From JAKAXS01 sp965279065 (GTDB taxonomy: Bacteria; Pseudomonadota; Alphaproteobacteria; Rhizobiales; Hyphomicrobiaceae), in the NCBI GenBank assembly GCA_965279065.1, contig OZ257134.1, forward strand, positions 868,001 to 932,000: DNA of 64,000 bases. The letters run 5' to 3'. Position 1 is the stretch's first letter; each line of letters opens with the position of its first letter. Positions 63,829 to 64,000 of the stretch are shown piece by piece. The translations under genes were made by a program, and so were the position numbers. The notes below the pieces were generated by a model. That model was not told the DNA's origin. It did no database searches and worked only from the letters and a program-made list of their open reading frames with translations.

Positions 63829-64000
63829 TTCTTCTCAATAGATCTGAAGTAGGTGAAGGCCTAACGGCTGAGCAATATAAGGCGCGTATTACCGAACACC
63901 TGGAACATCGCAACACGCCCGTGGTGCATCTGATCTGGCGTGGCCATCTCCAGGCCGTTCTAGAGTGGGGCTTCATTGCCCAGGATACGTTCGATCAAGT
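63825..64000 (+). CDS. candidate immunity protein, cut by window end
   Basis: The first 58 codons are present (MILLNRSEVGEGLTAEQYKARITEHL..., HLIWRGHLQAVLEWGFIAQDTFDQ). AGGAGG lies 5 bases before the ATG, and the ATG overlaps the portal-toxin stop (ATGA). Position, coupling and low GC suggest the cognate immunity protein of the portal's nuclease end. No family recognised from the partial sequence. Confidence 0.65.
   Translation, partial: MILLNRSEVGEGLTAEQYKARITEHLEHRNTPVVHLIWRGHLQAVLEWGFIAQDTFDQ

Overview
The window is high-GC DNA from an alphaproteobacterium, most likely order Hyphomicrobiales. This rests on recognisable families and local gene orders: topA/rnr, hflK-hflC-DUF2065-degP, a petP/petR-like regulator pair beside an EnvZ-like kinase, a PBP1A gene followed by DUF1214- and DUF1254-like genes, and a gene-transfer-agent (RcGTA) type terminase and portal. 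No ribosomal RNA, tRNA or CRISPR array was seen, and the genus cannot be named from the sequence.

Layout. 1-4.5 kb: a small secreted protein, an alpha/beta hydrolase and a large M4-like metallopeptidase. 4.9-16.8 kb: rnr and topA, both on the minus strand, are separated by about 6.7 kb of accessory DNA with a lower-GC lipoprotein, several small secreted proteins, a cytochrome P460, dispersed palindromes and a retron. The retron has a structured RNA (12024-12145) with perfect 11-bp end repeats, followed by a reverse transcriptase fused to a TOPRIM domain. 17-30.8 kb: housekeeping genes (gph, gabD-like, rpiA, gor, an SDR, YceI, a YbdK-like ligase, hflKC, two DUF2065 genes, degP-like, psd). 31-44.9 kb: a FecA-like TonB receptor, exbB-exbD-tonB, a two-component system with a MarR regulator, a branched-chain aminotransferase, a penicillin-binding protein with two companions, and a YcgN-like protein. 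44.9-55.3 kb: a membrane-embedded hydrolase and an ethanolamine module (permease, eutB, eutC) in which eutB and eutC are separated by a BchE-type radical SAM gene, a 63-aa ORF, a helix-turn-helix regulator and a secreted protein.

55.7-64 kb is the most unusual part. It is the start of a GTA-like or prophage head-gene cluster (terS, terL, portal) carrying toxin-immunity cargo. Between terS and terL lie a 434-aa protein with an EndoU-like C-terminus, a likely immunity gene, a CdiI-like gene preceded by a frameshifted remnant copy, and three further small genes of orphan-immunity type. A degenerate second copy of the terS 3' end sits directly before terL, which looks like an insertion scar. The portal protein is extended by about 300 residues ending in a CdiA-like nuclease domain with a D...ExK motif. 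It is followed, with an ATGA overlap and a strong ribosome binding site, by a small gene running off the window that is a candidate immunity gene.

Several palindromic repeat families recur in the intergenic gaps, including a perfect 60-bp palindrome at 56401-56460 with relatives at 11.6 and 61.5 kb. Function calls come from motifs and family knowledge; no database search was possible.
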